A DNA stretch of 64,000 nt from Prinia subflava (lineage: Eukaryota; Chordata; Aves; Passeriformes; Cisticolidae), in assembly GCF_021018805.1 (NCBI RefSeq), contig NC_086247.1, positions 2,681,501-2,745,500 on the forward strand, in the 5' to 3' direction. Positions 49,441 to 63,239 of this stretch are shown one piece after another. Positions within the stretch are counted from its first letter, which is position 1; each line of letters begins with the position of its first letter. The notes beneath the pieces are model-generated. The model did no database searches and was not told where the DNA came from. It was given only the letters and a program-made list of their open reading frames with translations. Both the position numbers and the translations under genes were made by a program.

Positions 49441-52400
49441 GAGCCTTTTCCATCTTTTTTTAGCCATATTAGGATTTTTTTCAATTAATACTATATAGAA
49501 TCAGAGTATATATCTTTATTCTGATTTGTGTACACATATTCATATATACTCTGATTACTCTATATACGGTGCACATATTCGATTTCATATGTACATGTAT
49601 GTGAATATATATAAAATAGAATTATAGATGCATGTGTGCTAGTGAATATATACAAATTATTAAGACTATAAAGATATATCTGTGTTTGTGTATATATATA
49701 CATATATACAGAAAAATGTGTAGTCTTTCATAAACAGTAATGCAAAATTACTATAGATTTAATATCTGTATGTGTGTATGTGTGTTTAAGAAATATCCAG
49801 AGATTTCCAAGAGAGTTTTGATGCCAGGAGATCCTTTGGCTGAAGTAAGGGTCCAATAGAAATTAGGTTGGCCTCTTAAATCCTACATACTCAGAAACTT
49901 GTAGGTATTTGCAGCAGATACTGTGCCGCCAAAACTCAGAACTCTGTATCTCATTTCAGTGATTATTTCTGATATTTTTGATACTTTTTATCATTTAAGG
50001 GGCAGCCAGCAGATCTTCTGATTTCCTAATGATTTTTCTCTCCCTACCTTGTGCTGCTTGGTTTTCTACAACTTCCTTAAAGTACATAAGAAATAATTGT
50101 ACTTTGTAACTTTGAATTGATAATTCTCTGTAAAAAAGAGTGGAAGGGTGCCACTGAAGACCCCATCATTAGTGCAGATCAATGGATCAAAGCTTTAATA
50201 TTACCTCAGTTTCCAGCAATTACAATTCTGCCTTAGACTCTGTTGCTTAATTGGTTTAGGTGTCAGTGAAATTAAATCAAGGTACCAAAGGGCTGAATTC
50301 CTTTATCCAGAGTGAGGGTTTCCACTGCTACCTTCAGAGATATTGTGCAGATGTTACCTTTCAGCTCAGTGTTTATAAAAATTAACAGTCTGGTTTTGTC
50401 CACCAGCTGGTGATCTGTGTTCAACAGGGGCATAAAAAACACATCCTTTAACCGTGGTCAAACCCCCCACACATCAAATATTTATTGGGTCATTCTGTGC
50501 GAGTTAATTGCGATTTGTTTTCACGCCGTCTGTGTTGCATCTCCTCTTGGGCTTTTAACCAATTTTGTGTGACTGCTGTTGGTGGAGTGGGTTGGAGGGA
50601 AGGAACAGCTCTGTTCTTGCCTGGATTTCCAGGTAGGGGCATGGCCATGGCTGGTCCTTAGGATGTGAGACACTGCTGGCCATTCACCAGCAGTTAGAAT
50701 AGAATAGAATGCAAATGGAATGAAAGTGCTAATTACTGGGAATTGTTGGCACTGGGGGGAAGCCTGGATGAAACCTGCTTTTTTCTTATGTTGAAATTGC
50801 ATGATGACTCCAAAAACAGCTTTCTTTGGAAGTAAACAGGGTTTTAATATAGGAGAAAATAGGATGTCAGACAAAAACACTCAAATATTTGAGTCAGTAA
50901 TGGTGGGGTTGGAGCAAAAGGAGGCTGGAGGAAGAATGGGACAGATACAACCCCCTTTGCCTTAAACCAGGTAGGAATCCACCCACTGGGAGATTGTAGC
51001 AGGATCAGTTTGGTGTGGGTCAGGCAGAATCAGCAGAAATTGGGTTAAAATGGATCAGCTCAGGTTGTTTCTCCCTGTAGCTGTCGCTTACAGGTAAAGT
51101 GGTTTTGGTGGATTACAAAAAAAGAGGCTGTAGCATGTCCTGGGTGAGAGGGTTCTGACTCACAAACAGGCTTGATCACACCCAAGAGCAAATCTTTTCC
51201 ATGAAGTGACACTTCCTTGGGCTGGGGACACACAAGGCTTCATGCAAGAAAAGGATGAAAATTAACTCACATCTGCTTCATCTTCCCTGTACCTTTGCAG
51301 CTTCACACTGTCTTCTTCCTCCCTTGAGTACAGAAGGGAGAAAAATTCAAGGTATAAAACCTGCTGAAGGCAGTGCGGTGGTGTGGTTAGTTTTAACTTA
51401 TTATTATTATTTTTCCAGCAGCAGATTGGCCACGACATACAAATTTATGGTTCCCACAGGAACTGTAACCTGACCACTGTGTGAATATATTAAGGCATTA
51501 AAGTTAACACCCTATAGAGTAATGCAAAATACTACATATGTTCAGGAGACCTGATTTATGGGCCTGGTGAAGCTGCACAGTGACTTGGTGCAGATCCAGC
51601 CTTGATTCAAACACTGCTTGCCTTCAGGGATTTGTTCTCTTTTATTTATATTTTAATGTATTACAGCAAATTGTAAGAGGTCTGAAGAATACTCGTTTTT
51701 CTAGACTCGTTTTTCTATACTTCTCTCCTACTGGTGAGTGGGAAAGGTGAGATGTTGGGTAACACAGGCTCTAATAATTTCCCTTTAGGCAGTAATTGAT
51801 TCCCTAAACCCATATAACAGGTAAAAATTGCTATGGGAAGCCTTGGGAAAAGTATTTTCCTTCCCGTTTGTTGTAAGTACTCCTTAATTGGGTTTATTTG
51901 TTTATAAAGGCAACATAAAGGCATTGATCCAAAACTCCTTGAAGCCTGAAGTTATATAAATTCTTAATCAAATATGTTTGTAGGAATCTGTTTGTGTATA
52001 GACAAATCAATGGGGTCTATAGGTGCGTATATTGAAAGACACAATTTTTACTACACTAAATGATCATTGTTGAACGTGCCTTGTGGCAACAATTTAAAAA
52101 AAAAAAAAAAAGGAAAAAAACCCCTTTCTCTTGAATCTGTGAAAGTAATTTTAAGTCTTCACATACTGGCCAGAATGGGACCTCCAAAGGCTCTTTAAGG
52201 GGATTTTTGGAAGGCAATTTCCAGTTTCTGGGAACTGCTTGTGCAGAGATGGGATTTGGGGACTTGGTTGCCTCTGTTCCTGATTATTTTTGGGGCAGGT
52301 GGGCCTCAACTCCAACTTCTCCCCCTGAACAGATGCACCCAGGTGCAAACTCCTCCTCCCAGGCTGAGTCCAGTAGGAGTGGGAGTATTTCAGGTGTCCT

Positions 52401-52721
52401 CTGGAGCCTGGCACAGTGTGGGCAGTGGCAGGAGAGGCTGGACAGCTGACCAGATGTGTCCTCTGGGGTGAAATCCATCCCACAGTGCAACAACTGGATA
52501 TAATATAATAATGTTCTAATAGCACTGAATAGATTATCCATAACAGGGAAATAATTAATGGCAGACTGGGGAAAATCCACAACAGAGCAAATAATGTCTC
52601 TGAGCACAGGAGATGAAAAGAATCCTTCTTTTTAATTTTTTATAATTATTGTGCATGCAACATCATCTCATTCTGACAGAAAGAACCTGGTTTTGTGCCC
52701 ATGGTTGAATGAGTTCAAGTG
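49441..52721. other. Unassigned, presumed intron
   Basis: AT-rich to about 49790 with many TATATA/ACATAT words. Also has a short duplication 'actcgtttttcta' at about 51692-51717 and an A-run at 52094-52111. No exon recognised. Confidence 0.45.
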
Positions 52722-52846
52722 GTGGGGCTTGGAGCAACCTGGGATAGTGGAAGGTGTCCCTGCCCATGGCAGGGGCTTGGACAAGATGATCTTTAGGGTC
52801 CCTTCCAACCCAAACCATTTTGTGATTCTCTGCAATTCTCTCTTCT
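52722..52846 (+). mobile_element. CR1 LINE 3' tail, forward strand
   Basis: 'gtggggcttggagcaacctg', 'gtgtccctgcccatggcagg', 'ggcttggacaagatgatctt', 'cccttccaacccaaaccatt', then 'ttgtgattctctgcaattctc', the terminal octamer pair. Confidence 0.93.
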
Positions 52847-54984
52847 CCACTAAGGGGGAGGAAAGTGGGTTTTTCTCACCATGCAGACATTGTGGGTGGT
52901 TCCCCCAAGGGAGTGGGAGAAGGGGAAGCACAGCTCTGTTTTAGCTGGAGAATGAGGTTTTATCTAAAACCACATCAAAAATCTGAACAGACTTTTTTCC
53001 TTTTTTTTTTTTTTTTTTGAGAAACTTTCCTAGCAATATTTAGAAATTAAAATTACAGTAATTGTCATGGTGTAATGGCATCCCTCTTCATTTCCTGCTG
53101 CTCACAGGGAGAGGAAAGGATAATTACTGCTCTGGAATATGGCAGTTGCCAAAAAGATGCCTTTGTTTCTTATTATATGGGCCTATTTGACCCATCTCTC
53201 AAAGGTCAGTAAATTATATTTCTTAGGAGCACGAAGATGGGTAATAAATGTCTATTTGCATATACAAGATTTTTTTTTTCTTTCCTCCTGACTACATCAG
53301 TTTATTCTTGCTTTAAATGGACTTCCTTCCCACAGGAAGCATCATTTCTCCCTTTCTTCCTGTGTTTATGAAGTTGTTCTTTTTATGTGATTAGAGTAAA
53401 ATTCTCATTTTGGGGGCAGCGAGATCCAGTCCTTGGCTTTATGGAAGAATAACTTTTTTTGGCAGTAATGTCTGCATAAACTGCATATATGTATGTGAGT
53501 GTGTAATGACTTTGGTTATTTGGGCTTCTATTTTTACCTTGTCATGGTAGGTGTTGTATAAGCACAGCTACAAGACTGTGCCACCCTGAGGATCTCACAG
53601 GCTAAGCCAACACCAACATCTCATTTTGAACAATAATTAATGATGAGTTTTTAACGCATTAGATGCTCCTCATGCTCCTCATGTTTGAATCCAGCCTCCA
53701 CATTTGTGAGAGGACGTGGTGTGTATTACCCTGAAACGCAAAATTTAATTTCTCACAATCAATATACAGCTTTTGCCCTGACAAACGGAGCTTTATATTT
53801 ACACATTTGTCTTATTGACTCTACCATCTTATCTCAGAACTCATCCCAGTTCCTAATGTTCCAGTCTGGATGCTGAATCTCAGCAAATCAAGCCTTAGCT
53901 TTGGTGATAATTTATCTTGCATATGTGGTAGCAATTGCTATGTCTTTTCAAGGTCGTTTGGGATGCAGTTACTTCTGTTAAAAGTGTTATTTCAATAATG
54001 TCAACTTTGTTTTAAATGACTGTGCATCCATTAAAAGCCATATTGTAATCAACCCACTCCCCTGTTCCTAGGGTTGTCAATACGGAGCATTTAAATCACA
54101 GTTATTTTTTTCTTGACTTTACTCAAGTGTGGGCTTTTGTTTGATTTTAAAGGGTTTGGGGTTTTTTTTAAGGCAACCATTAAAGCAATTTTCTTAAGAA
54201 AATTGAAATATTTTCTTTTCTTTTGCTGCCTCTTTGGGGGTAGAGAAATAGATTCTCATAAAGGGATTTAATAAGTGGATGGAAATAGATTCACACCTAA
54301 ATCTTTTAATTTGTTCCCTGTATTTTCAAGGGAGGTGGAATCTATTCTGAATGTCCCAAAGTACTCTTGCTTTGCTTCCAGTGTGTCTGGGAAGGAAAGG
54401 TCTTTTCTTCTCAGCATGCCCACGGTCTTGAAAAAAAATTCCAGTGGGCTTAACTTCCACAAGTAACCATTAAACTCCCCTTTTGTCAGGGAGGCAGAAA
54501 TTTTCAACTGTAAAACTTAAAATGAAGAATCCTGCACCAGAGCCCTTGGGAAAAATCCTGGATTCCAGATGCTGCTGGTGGCAGGTTTTATGGGACACCA
54601 GGGATGCTGTGGGCTTCAGTAAAAACATGTAAGAAACATCCCAAATGCTACTACGGCTTTAATGGAAGGAATTCCCAAAAGCTGCAGGTGTGAGCTTCCA
54701 ATAACATCCCTATCTCCTTATCCTACATGGGAAGAAAAGTGAGAAAAGACCACACCTATTTATAAAAGGAATGTGTATCATCAGGCTTGGGGGGAACTGG
54801 CCATATCCTAAATTGCCCAAACAACTTGAGCATTGTGGATTTTCCTTTGGAACCCTCTACTGAGTGCTTTCAAAGGGACCAGCCCAATTTGCCTGTGTCT
54901 GCTGATGGAACCAGAAACTGCAGCTGCCTCCATCAGCACCCAGGCAAAGAACTGAGTTTCCACTAGCTGGGTTTTGGTTAGGTA
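52847..54984. other. Unassigned, presumed intron
   Basis: Includes a T-run at about 53001-53018 and a 20-bp palindrome at 54186-54205. No exon recognised. Confidence 0.45.
54186..54205. repeat. Perfect 20-bp palindrome
   Basis: Half-site CAATTTTCTT followed directly by its complement AAGAAAATTG, with no loop. AT-rich. Confidence 0.93.
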
Positions 54985-55125
54985 AGGTTTTTTTTTGTTT
55001 TTTTTTCAGTTTGTCCCCTTGTGTGGTTTGGGGTTTTTTTTGGGGGGGGTTTTTTGTTTGTTTGGTTTGGTTTTGGGGGTTTTTTTGGGTTTTTTTAGCT
55101 TTTTTTTTGTTTATTTTTCCTTTTG
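54985..55125 (+). repeat. T/G low-complexity tract
   Basis: Runs of T with GGGG and GTTTG words; interrupted and imperfect. Confidence 0.85.
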
Positions 55126-55620
55126 TTTGAGTGAGAAAGGACAGAGGTTTCTGTGTGGGCAGAGGATGAAGGCAGGGGAAGGGGTTCTTTTGTGTGAAGC
55201 CTCCTCCAGAGCAACTCCGCTGGCTCCTCTACCCCAGCTCTGAGTCACTGCTGGAGTCTGGAATGTGCCAGCCTCGCCCCCAGCCCTGCAAACACTTGCT
55301 TTTATGCTCCCAAATCCTGGGAGACACTTTCCTCTCACCCCGGGCTGGCACAGACCCTGCTGGGAGGGCTGTGCCTGGGGAACGGTGACACCGGGGTCGC
55401 GTGGAGGCGTTTGAGGCCACGCGATGAAACATGGCCATGAGCCAGCCTTGCTAATGGAGAGAGCACTTTGACAGGGAAACATCTATACTGTGCCCAGAGG
55501 CTGGGACAGATCACTCAGCTGGTGCCCACATTATTGTTCTTCCACAGCCAGAGACAGCTCTGTAAATAGTTTTTTTCCCCACTGCTTTTGGTGGCGGCTG
55601 GGGTGGTTGCTGTGCTTCTG
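55126..55620. other. Unassigned sequence, GC-richer than its surroundings
   Basis: About 500 bases with C/G-rich words and several CpGs near 55385-55425. ORFs on both strands (for example 55111-55482 reverse) lack recognisable features. Confidence 0.4.
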
Positions 55621-55900
55621 TCTCATGGAATCACAGAATGGTTTGGACTGGAAGAAACATTAAAAATCATCTTTTTGAGACCTCTTTCCACTGTCCCAGG
55701 TTGCTCCAAGCCTCTCCAAGCTGAACTTGGACACTTCTAGGGATGGGGCTGCCACAGCTTCTCTGGGCAGCCTGTGCCAGGGCCTCCCCACCCTCACAAG
55801 GAGAGATTTATTCCAAACACCCAATCTAAATCTACTCTCCTTCGAGCTTAATGCCCTTCCCCCTTGTCCTGTCACTGCACGCCCTTGCAAAAAAACCCCT
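55621..55900 (-). mobile_element. CR1 LINE fragment, reverse strand
   Basis: 'catggaatcacagaatggttt', 'ggactggaagaaacattaaa', 'gttgctccaagcctctccaa', 'ctctgggcagcctgtgccag', 'caccctcacaaggagagat', 'caatctaaatctactctcc'. Keeps the true 3' end at its left edge. Confidence 0.93.
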
Positions 55901-57123
55901 CTCTACCCTTTCTACCCCTTAAGTACTGTCAGCTCCTAAATTTAAAGAATACAACAAATGCACACCTTCCTGCCTTCCTTCCAGGCTCATTCATGGAGGG
56001 GATTGCTGCACCCGTGTAGATGAGAAAAGCATTTCTCACCTATTATATGAGATCCAGACATGGTCTCAAGGAATTCTGACTCCTCTTTCCTCCTGAGTGT
56101 TGCTTTTTACCCAGTGAGTGTGGGCAGTTCCTGGTTCTATTCAGCACTGCTGGCATAGATTTGTATGTCTATAAATATATGCATGTATCTGTAGATATCC
56201 TCACCTACATCAATATAAATAAATACAAATAAAAAATAAAATTAAATAGAGCTGTTTAATACAGCTGGATCGACACTCACCTTGCTCAGAGAGCTTTGTC
56301 CTTGCACGCAGCTTTTCTGGGCAGTGAGGGTCACCTCTGGCAGCCCTGTCAGATCTGTGTGACAGCAGCTGAAGAGGAGAGCAAACACAGGCCAGGATCC
56401 CAGAGCTGATGAAATGTAGGCTGGGTCTGCAGGACGTGTGTGGCCTCAATGGCAGTACTATAATTATTAAAAACTGAATTTAAAGCTTGGATTTTGTTCA
56501 CTTTGTGGGCTTGACTTCTCTGTATAGAACTTTTATTTTTTATTTTTTTTTTCAAAAGCCTAATTATATAGTGAGTGTTTCTGCCCAGTGGAAATACTTT
56601 CTGCTGCTGTGGGGGCGCTGCTCACACAATCCCATCCACCTCCCTTCCTTCAACCCCACCTTCCCCAAGTTGCACTGCAAGAGTCTTAAATTGACTTTTG
56701 TCCTGGCAAAAATCACGTGCAGCAGGTGGAGTAACAAATGTGAAACCTTAACTGAGCGTGTCACCTTGCTCCAAAGTGAATGCAGGGTTATTTAATACAT
56801 TTAAACCCCCTGTGGAGATGAATTATTGAAAGGACGGAAATTGTATTCTTCTCAACCCACTTTGATGGCTGCATTTATCACATGATTAAATGGGGACAGC
56901 AATGGTATTTTCCCACTAAAAGATGTGTTTGGAAATACATTAACCCTTGCTGCACCAGGGTGAAGACAAAAATGACATTTACTGACCTTTCTAGGGCACA
57001 CCTAATTTGTTTTCAAGGTCTGAATGAACAATGTTATATCTACCATAAAACCTAAAGATATGAAATTTCTTTCACACCTGTGTAGAAGGCAGTGCTGCTA
57101 CCTCCCCTATCTCACCTATGAAA
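55901..57123. other. Unassigned, presumed intron
   Basis: No exon or recognised transposon; an A/T-rich patch lies at 56215-56250. Confidence 0.4.
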
Positions 57124-57233
57124 TCATTGAGTCATGGAATGAATTGAGTTGGAAGGAACTTTAAAAACCATCTTATTCCCACCTCTTGCCATGGACAGGG
57201 AAACCTTCCACTAGACCAGGTTGTTCACGCTCT
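57124..57233 (-). mobile_element. CR1 LINE 3' tail, reverse strand
   Basis: 'cattgagtcatggaatgaatt', 'gagttggaaggaactttaaa', 'cttgccatggacagggaaac', 'cttccactagaccaggttgt' in CR1 order. Confidence 0.9.
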
Positions 57234-57821
57234 TTGAATTGGTCACAATTATTTCTGGTTTATGAAAACATGAGGAAACACAGAATCACAGTTACAATTC
57301 TGGTTCTTTATTCTGTTCCTTAGCTGAAAACTGTAACCCAAATTTGTGTTGGTTTTACCAAGCTAAACTTCCACTAATGCACTGATTTGTTAGAGAGTTT
57401 CATCCTCACTTTTAATGATAATCCAGGATGCTGAAATTCCTTTGCAGTTAGCTCATAAAGCTGGACATATATCAGAGAGGTAATTTATAGATAGTGCCAT
57501 TATAAAACACAACAGGTTCTGTAGGATAAGACATGTGGCGCAGATAACATTTCAAGTAGTTATTTTTGAGCTGATAGCAACAGTCTGTGTGATAAATAAA
57601 ATAAATGTGTTCACCTAAACACAGATGGAGGTTCTCCACTGCAATCTCACAAACTTGTTGATTTGAAGAAGGTGCCTCTGAAGCAAACAATTCCTTTAAG
57701 TTTAAGAGACTTTTTCACCCAATCGTCCCAAATATGAAATGAGGTGATGGTTCAGAGCCTTCACCACGAGCAAACCCTGGTGAAAACTCCCTGGATATGC
57801 TTTTGTAGATAAGAATGGAAG

Positions 57822-57886
57822 GGAGTTGGACTTGAGGATCCTCATGGCCCCTCTCTAATTTGAGTTATTCTGTGATTTCTATGAAT
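57822..57886 (+). mobile_element. CR1 LINE 3' tail, short, forward strand
   Basis: 'gggagttggacttgaggatc', 'ctcatggcccctctctaatt', 'ttattctgtgatttctatga' match the end of a CR1 variant. Confidence 0.72.
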
Positions 57887-60800
57887 GAAAAAACTGAGCC
57901 ATGAGTGTTGCTCATCGCTGCCACTGTGGGGAGCAAATCAAAGTTGTGTGGTTGGTACCTGCTGAGCATCACCCTTGTCCCTGCTCATCCCTGCAAGCTC
58001 TCAATTAATCCTGGGGGAAGTGATGCAGCCATGCCATCACAGATCTGCTCCTGTGGGTGTTCAGATGGGCAGTTTGTCACTCCAGCATCGACTGCATCTC
58101 ACTGTGTCCCCTGCAGTAAAACACAGCAAAGCTTTGCAGTGTCCCCTTCGTTAATCTGCTTTAATTAAAGCCGTGCTACCATGAGGTACCCTGGCATTAG
58201 GTCACTCCAGTGAGCCTTGGATTAATTTGATTTGATTTGGTGCAAAAGGACTGCTCCCTAAGCCAGTTAAGGTCTCAATCTCACCTCTTGTCTCGGTGTT
58301 TTCTCCAGGTGCTGGAAGGGAGCTGGGAATGATAGAGCAAGGAAGGTTCTTCCTCATGGGAAATGAAAATTAATCTTCTGCCACTTTTTGTGCAGCTTCC
58401 CAAAGCCAAACTCACAAACAAGAGGTTCCCAAGGTCTTCCTTGGCACAAAGACTGCCGTGGAGAAAGCTATGGTGGCTGTATGGAGAAACTGGATGAAAC
58501 CATAAATTTTTATTTCCATGAACTCAGTTTTCCATGGGGCAAAGCCAAAGATCCTGTTTCCAATCCGTGCAAGCCCTGGGTTTTTTGTGAGCTGTGGTTT
58601 GCACACCTCACTTAGATGAAATGAAAAGCTGCAGTGTTTTATTTTCTACCTTCACCGAGTCTGTAAAGTCCTGAATGTAATAAAACTGTTGAGGTGGTTC
58701 CTAGAACCTTAACTCAATATTACACTTGACACAATTGAATCTCTTGATCTGCAACGTTTCTTGCCTTAAGAAGGATTTTCCCTTCCCCTTCTCCTTTCTG
58801 TATTGGGTTACATTCACATGAAGAGCTCAGCAGTGACGTGCTGAGAAACACAGATGACTGCCCTAAAAAACACTAAAAACCCACCCAGAAAACAAAAATT
58901 TAAAAAAAAATCAAAAAAAAATCAAAGCATCATTTTGCAATCACAGCTGATTTCTGGTGAGTGAGGAAGGTGTTTTGTCCTCTCTGTGCCCAGCAGTTTG
59001 TAACTGGTCAGATGATTTAAGGAAAGAGAACGGGAATGTGGCTTTTATGTGCAGCAGGACATAGTGACCTCTTCTGGAAGCTGAGCACTGGGAAGTTTGA
59101 TGGCCCTGCTGTGGGAGCTCCCAAGTTGACCCCTATATTTAAGCATGATTAAAAGCACCAATGAAGAGCCAGGCAGAGGGGAAAACAAAAGAACACCTTT
59201 TACAGCAGCGCCAGGGACTGGGGTGAGGGAAGCTGTGGATGCTGCACACTTTGGAGTGCCATCTGCTGGCACAGGACTCAGTTGGATACAGGAGCTGGGT
59301 TTTACACTGCTCAGATGAAAACGGTGTCAGGGAAGCCCTGATGAATCACTGAGATGAGAATAAACTCTGCAAAGGGTTGGGGTGAAACAGGATGTTTTGT
59401 GAGTCTATTTGAGGCAGAATCCCTTGCTCAGTTGTGGAAATCTGCTCCATGTCCCCTCTCTGTACTGAGGAGAGCAAACATATTAAATGGCATTTAAATG
59501 AATATAATATTAATGATTTTGTGTATAAATATATGACTTCTGAGGTTCCTAGGGAGGAGGAGTTTGAGCTTTAGGTCACATCTGTGGGAGTTTGGCAGTT
59601 TTTAGTCTCAGCTTGTCTGGTTCTCATCTTTAGTAAAGTCCTCAGGGCTGTGCAGCTCCTCTCCCTACCCAGTTCACATAATTTTGGCACTCAAAGATGA
59701 GATTAGGTCTTGGTCATCAGCACATCTGCCTTAGGCACGGCAGGGTCTGGAAGGTCAGCTGATAAATGGCAGAGAGTGACACACTGCTGGGGTAGCATGG
59801 GGTAGTGTTAATTTGCTATTTTTGAGTTTTAAAGGTTCAAAGTTATTTAAATTAACAAGAAACCTCAGCTCATCAGTATGAGAGCAGGTAAAGGTGGTAG
59901 CAAATAGTGTTCATCTGTTGGACATCTGCAGAGCTGCCAGGCAGTCCCAGCTTGGAAAAAGTGGGGTATGAGAGAGTTTTGCACAAAAATAAAGCAAGGA
60001 AAGGGTTTTTGGTTTTTTTTTTATATAGAGAAACATTTTTTTTTATTATATTGGCTTCTGCCTTTTATTTGTTTGTTTGTTTTTGTATGTTTTTATACTT
60101 TTTGACCCAAAGGGACTCATTTTACAAAGATTCATTCTTTGCACGTGGGATGTCATTTGTTTTCTTGTCCTACAACAGTCCTGTTTATTTTGAGGTGCAT
60201 TTTATTTTGAGCTTGATGATATCCAACGTTATAAAACCTTCTCCTCCTCCTTACACTGCTTGTTACTTCCAAGCATGCAGGAATTGACCCACTCTAGACT
60301 TGAGTTCACACAAAATCCCTTTAATCACCCTTTTGCTTTCTTGACTCTCCCCTTGTGCCCTCTCCAGTCTCAGAGTCTCACCAGTGCTGCTTTTTCCTCT
60401 TCTAAGCTGTGAGGAGCTGGAAAACATTGCAAATTATTAACTGGCCACCAAAACAAAGGCTTTTGAAAGTGTGATGTGGAGCTTTGTGGGCTATTTTTGG
60501 AACTGCTTTTTATTTGGAGCTGCTTCTTTGTTTACAAACTGGTGATTGTATATAAGACTTGGGAGGTGGGAAGTGAGTTGGGAAACCTTCCAATACTAAA
60601 TTTCAGTAGATGCCCCTGCAGATCACAAACATTTTGCAAACTGAGATGTTTCTGTCCATAGGGGGAAGAACCCATCCCCATTTGTGTCATGTTGCCCCTC
60701 GCTGGATGCCAGTGCCCACCAAAGCTGCTCTGTCACCCCCTCAGCTGATCAGAGGAGAAAAAATGTAGTGACAGGCTTGTGGGTCAAGATAAGGACAAGG

Positions 60801-62859
60801 AGAAATCACTCACCAGTTACTGTCACAGGCAAAACCAGCTCAGTGTGGAGAAATTAGTTTAATTCCTTACCAATTAAATCAATGAGAAATGAAACTGAAT
60901 CTTAAAACACCTCTCCCGTATTCCTCCCATCTTCCCAGGAAAACTCACTCCTGAATTCTCTCCCTCCTCCCCACCAGCATCACGGAGGGGGTGGGAAATG
61001 GGACCAGGGGTGGGAAATGTGACCAGTTCATCATAAATTGTCTCTTTCCTCCTCATTCTTCTCCAGAATGGGGCCCTTCCACGGGGTCTCAAGTCACACC
61101 AGTAAAACTGCTCCAGCACAGGCTCATCTCTCCACTAATCCACAGGTCCTGCCAGGGTTCTCTGCTTTTCTTGTCTGGGGATTTTTTTCTGTTTCTTTTG
61201 TTCTGTTTCTTTTGCTCTGCTTTTTTCATGATTCGCAGAAGGAAATGGAAATTGGTGGGTCTGGATGTGTTCACCAAGAGGAATAGGTTGAGTAGCTGCC
61301 AAGTGCAAGGACTTTTACATGCAAAGGGCCTGCAGAACTCATGTGTTTCCTGGGTTTGTCCACTGTTTATCATGGAATATTGGGTATGGGGCTGGGAGCA
61401 GACCTGGCAAGTGAAGTCAGACACTTTTGTGTGGCCCCTCAGTGAGTTTGAAGCTCCTGCCTCTGAGAGCAGAGGATCCAGGCCACGGTCTCTTCATGGT
61501 GAGGGGATTTGGGGAACATTCCGTTTCTTTCAGTAGGGTTGTGTTGACATTTTCCTTGCTTATAGAGCAGGAAGGGTGGAAGGGAGAATGAAAGCATTTC
61601 AGTGAGATTCATCACATGTGATTTCCTCTTCAAAAAAGCCGTGTAGTCATTGCAGAGGCTGACAGGAAGTCATTTTGCAAAAGGAGTGATGTGACACCTT
61701 CCTCTGTTCATTTCCCTGAGTTTCTACTGAAAAGCCAAGGAATTGGTGGGATATTTCATATTTATCCACATCATTACATTTAACACCTCAGAGCTTTCCT
61801 TTTGATATCCTCTGTTAATTCCCAGCATCACAGCAGGAAACAAATCAATCTCCTCGTTCCCTGCTGCAAATATTTGGTGATAAAGTTACCGATAAGCTCT
61901 AAATTAGTTTTCATAGTTTCAGAATGCAAAGTTGTAGATGTTGCAGCCTTACATACCATGGCAACTGGTTCCTCTTGGCAGGTTGTTCCACTGCCTATGA
62001 CAAAGATGACTTTGGCTTCATTTCAGGACAAGTGATGTGAGAAGACCGCTTGTCTGCAAAATCTTTTCCATCAAGAAAATTCCTTGCGGTATGATTCACT
62101 CCTGCCATATGTGGAGGAATTAAATTCTGGGTGAGACGCATGAAGGAAACCCCACAGGAGGAGAAATGATTTGACAGCTGATCCATAGAGCTCTTTCAGC
62201 CACCTCTAAAGAAAATGCTGTGATGTCAGTATCAGTTTCATTACACATCTGGGCTTGACTCATCTGCTACAGTGAAAGAAGAAAAAAACCCAAAGAAATA
62301 ATTAAAGTTCATTATTGAGTGTATATGAAATAGCATTATTAAAGTATCTCCCTCACATTTATTTATAACCCTTCTTCCTGACAGAGCCTGACATGTTTCG
62401 CAAACACCACGGAATGATTATATATTCTTTGCCCAAAATCTGAGGATGTTGCTCTGCATTCTATTCATCACTTGCTCAGTCAAAATTTATGTTCCTGCAC
62501 AATCTGTACGTTTTCTGAGATCTCTTTGTGTAGGTACATTACTCATGGGACCTACCAGGCGTATTTGAAATAAGTTGGGGTGGAAGGGCTCACATTTCTT
62601 TCAGAGAAGGCCAAGTTCTTCAGAGGAGTGTTGGACTGGGCACTGTCACTGCATGGCAGGGTGAGACTGGAGGAGAAGAATATCTCCATCCTCACAATGC
62701 ACACGTTTTTGTCAGCAGGATGGAATTGCCAATGATGACACTTACCCAGGAGCTACCATAGCTCCTCTTGGAAAAACACCTGGGCTTCAGCAATGCTCAG
62801 AAACTTTTGTAAAACTCAGACAGGTGTAGTTTCTTTCTTTTGACCAGGGCAGTGATTGT
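57887..62859. other. Unassigned, presumed intron
   Basis: About 5 kb without a recognised transposon or exon. Minor A-runs near 58905 and T-runs near 60011-60045. Confidence 0.4.
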
Positions 62860-63222
62860 TCCTCTGGACTCAGCACAATTGGACACACCTCAAGTGCTGT
62901 GTCCAATTCTGGATCCCACATGTCAAGAGGGGTTGGAGGAAGGGTCAACAGAGCTGGGGAAGGGTTTAGAGAGTCAGTCCTGTGAGGAGAGGCTGAGGGA
63001 GCTGGGGGTGTTTAGCCTGGAGAAAAGGATGCTCAGGAGGGACCTTCTTGCTCCCTAAAATTCCCTGACAGGAAGTTGCAGCCAAGTGGGGGTTGCTTTC
63101 TTTCCCCAAGGAACAAAGGACAGGCTGAGTGGAAATAGCCTCAAGCTGTGCCAAGGGGGGCTCAGGTTGGACATCAGGAAGAATTTCTTCATGGAAAGTG
63201 TTAGAGATTGGGCCAGGAGACA
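62860..63222 (+). mobile_element. CR1 LINE 3' fragment, forward strand
   Basis: 'gtgctgtgtccaattctgga', 'gaagggtttagagagtcagt', 'gagctgggggtgtttagcct', 'ggagaaaaggatgctcagga', 'ctccctaaaattccctgacagg', 'ggctcaggttggacatcagg'. The sequence stops before the terminal octamers, where the retrovirus-like sequence begins. Confidence 0.92.
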
Positions 63223-63239
63223 GTTCTCCCTTTGAAAGG

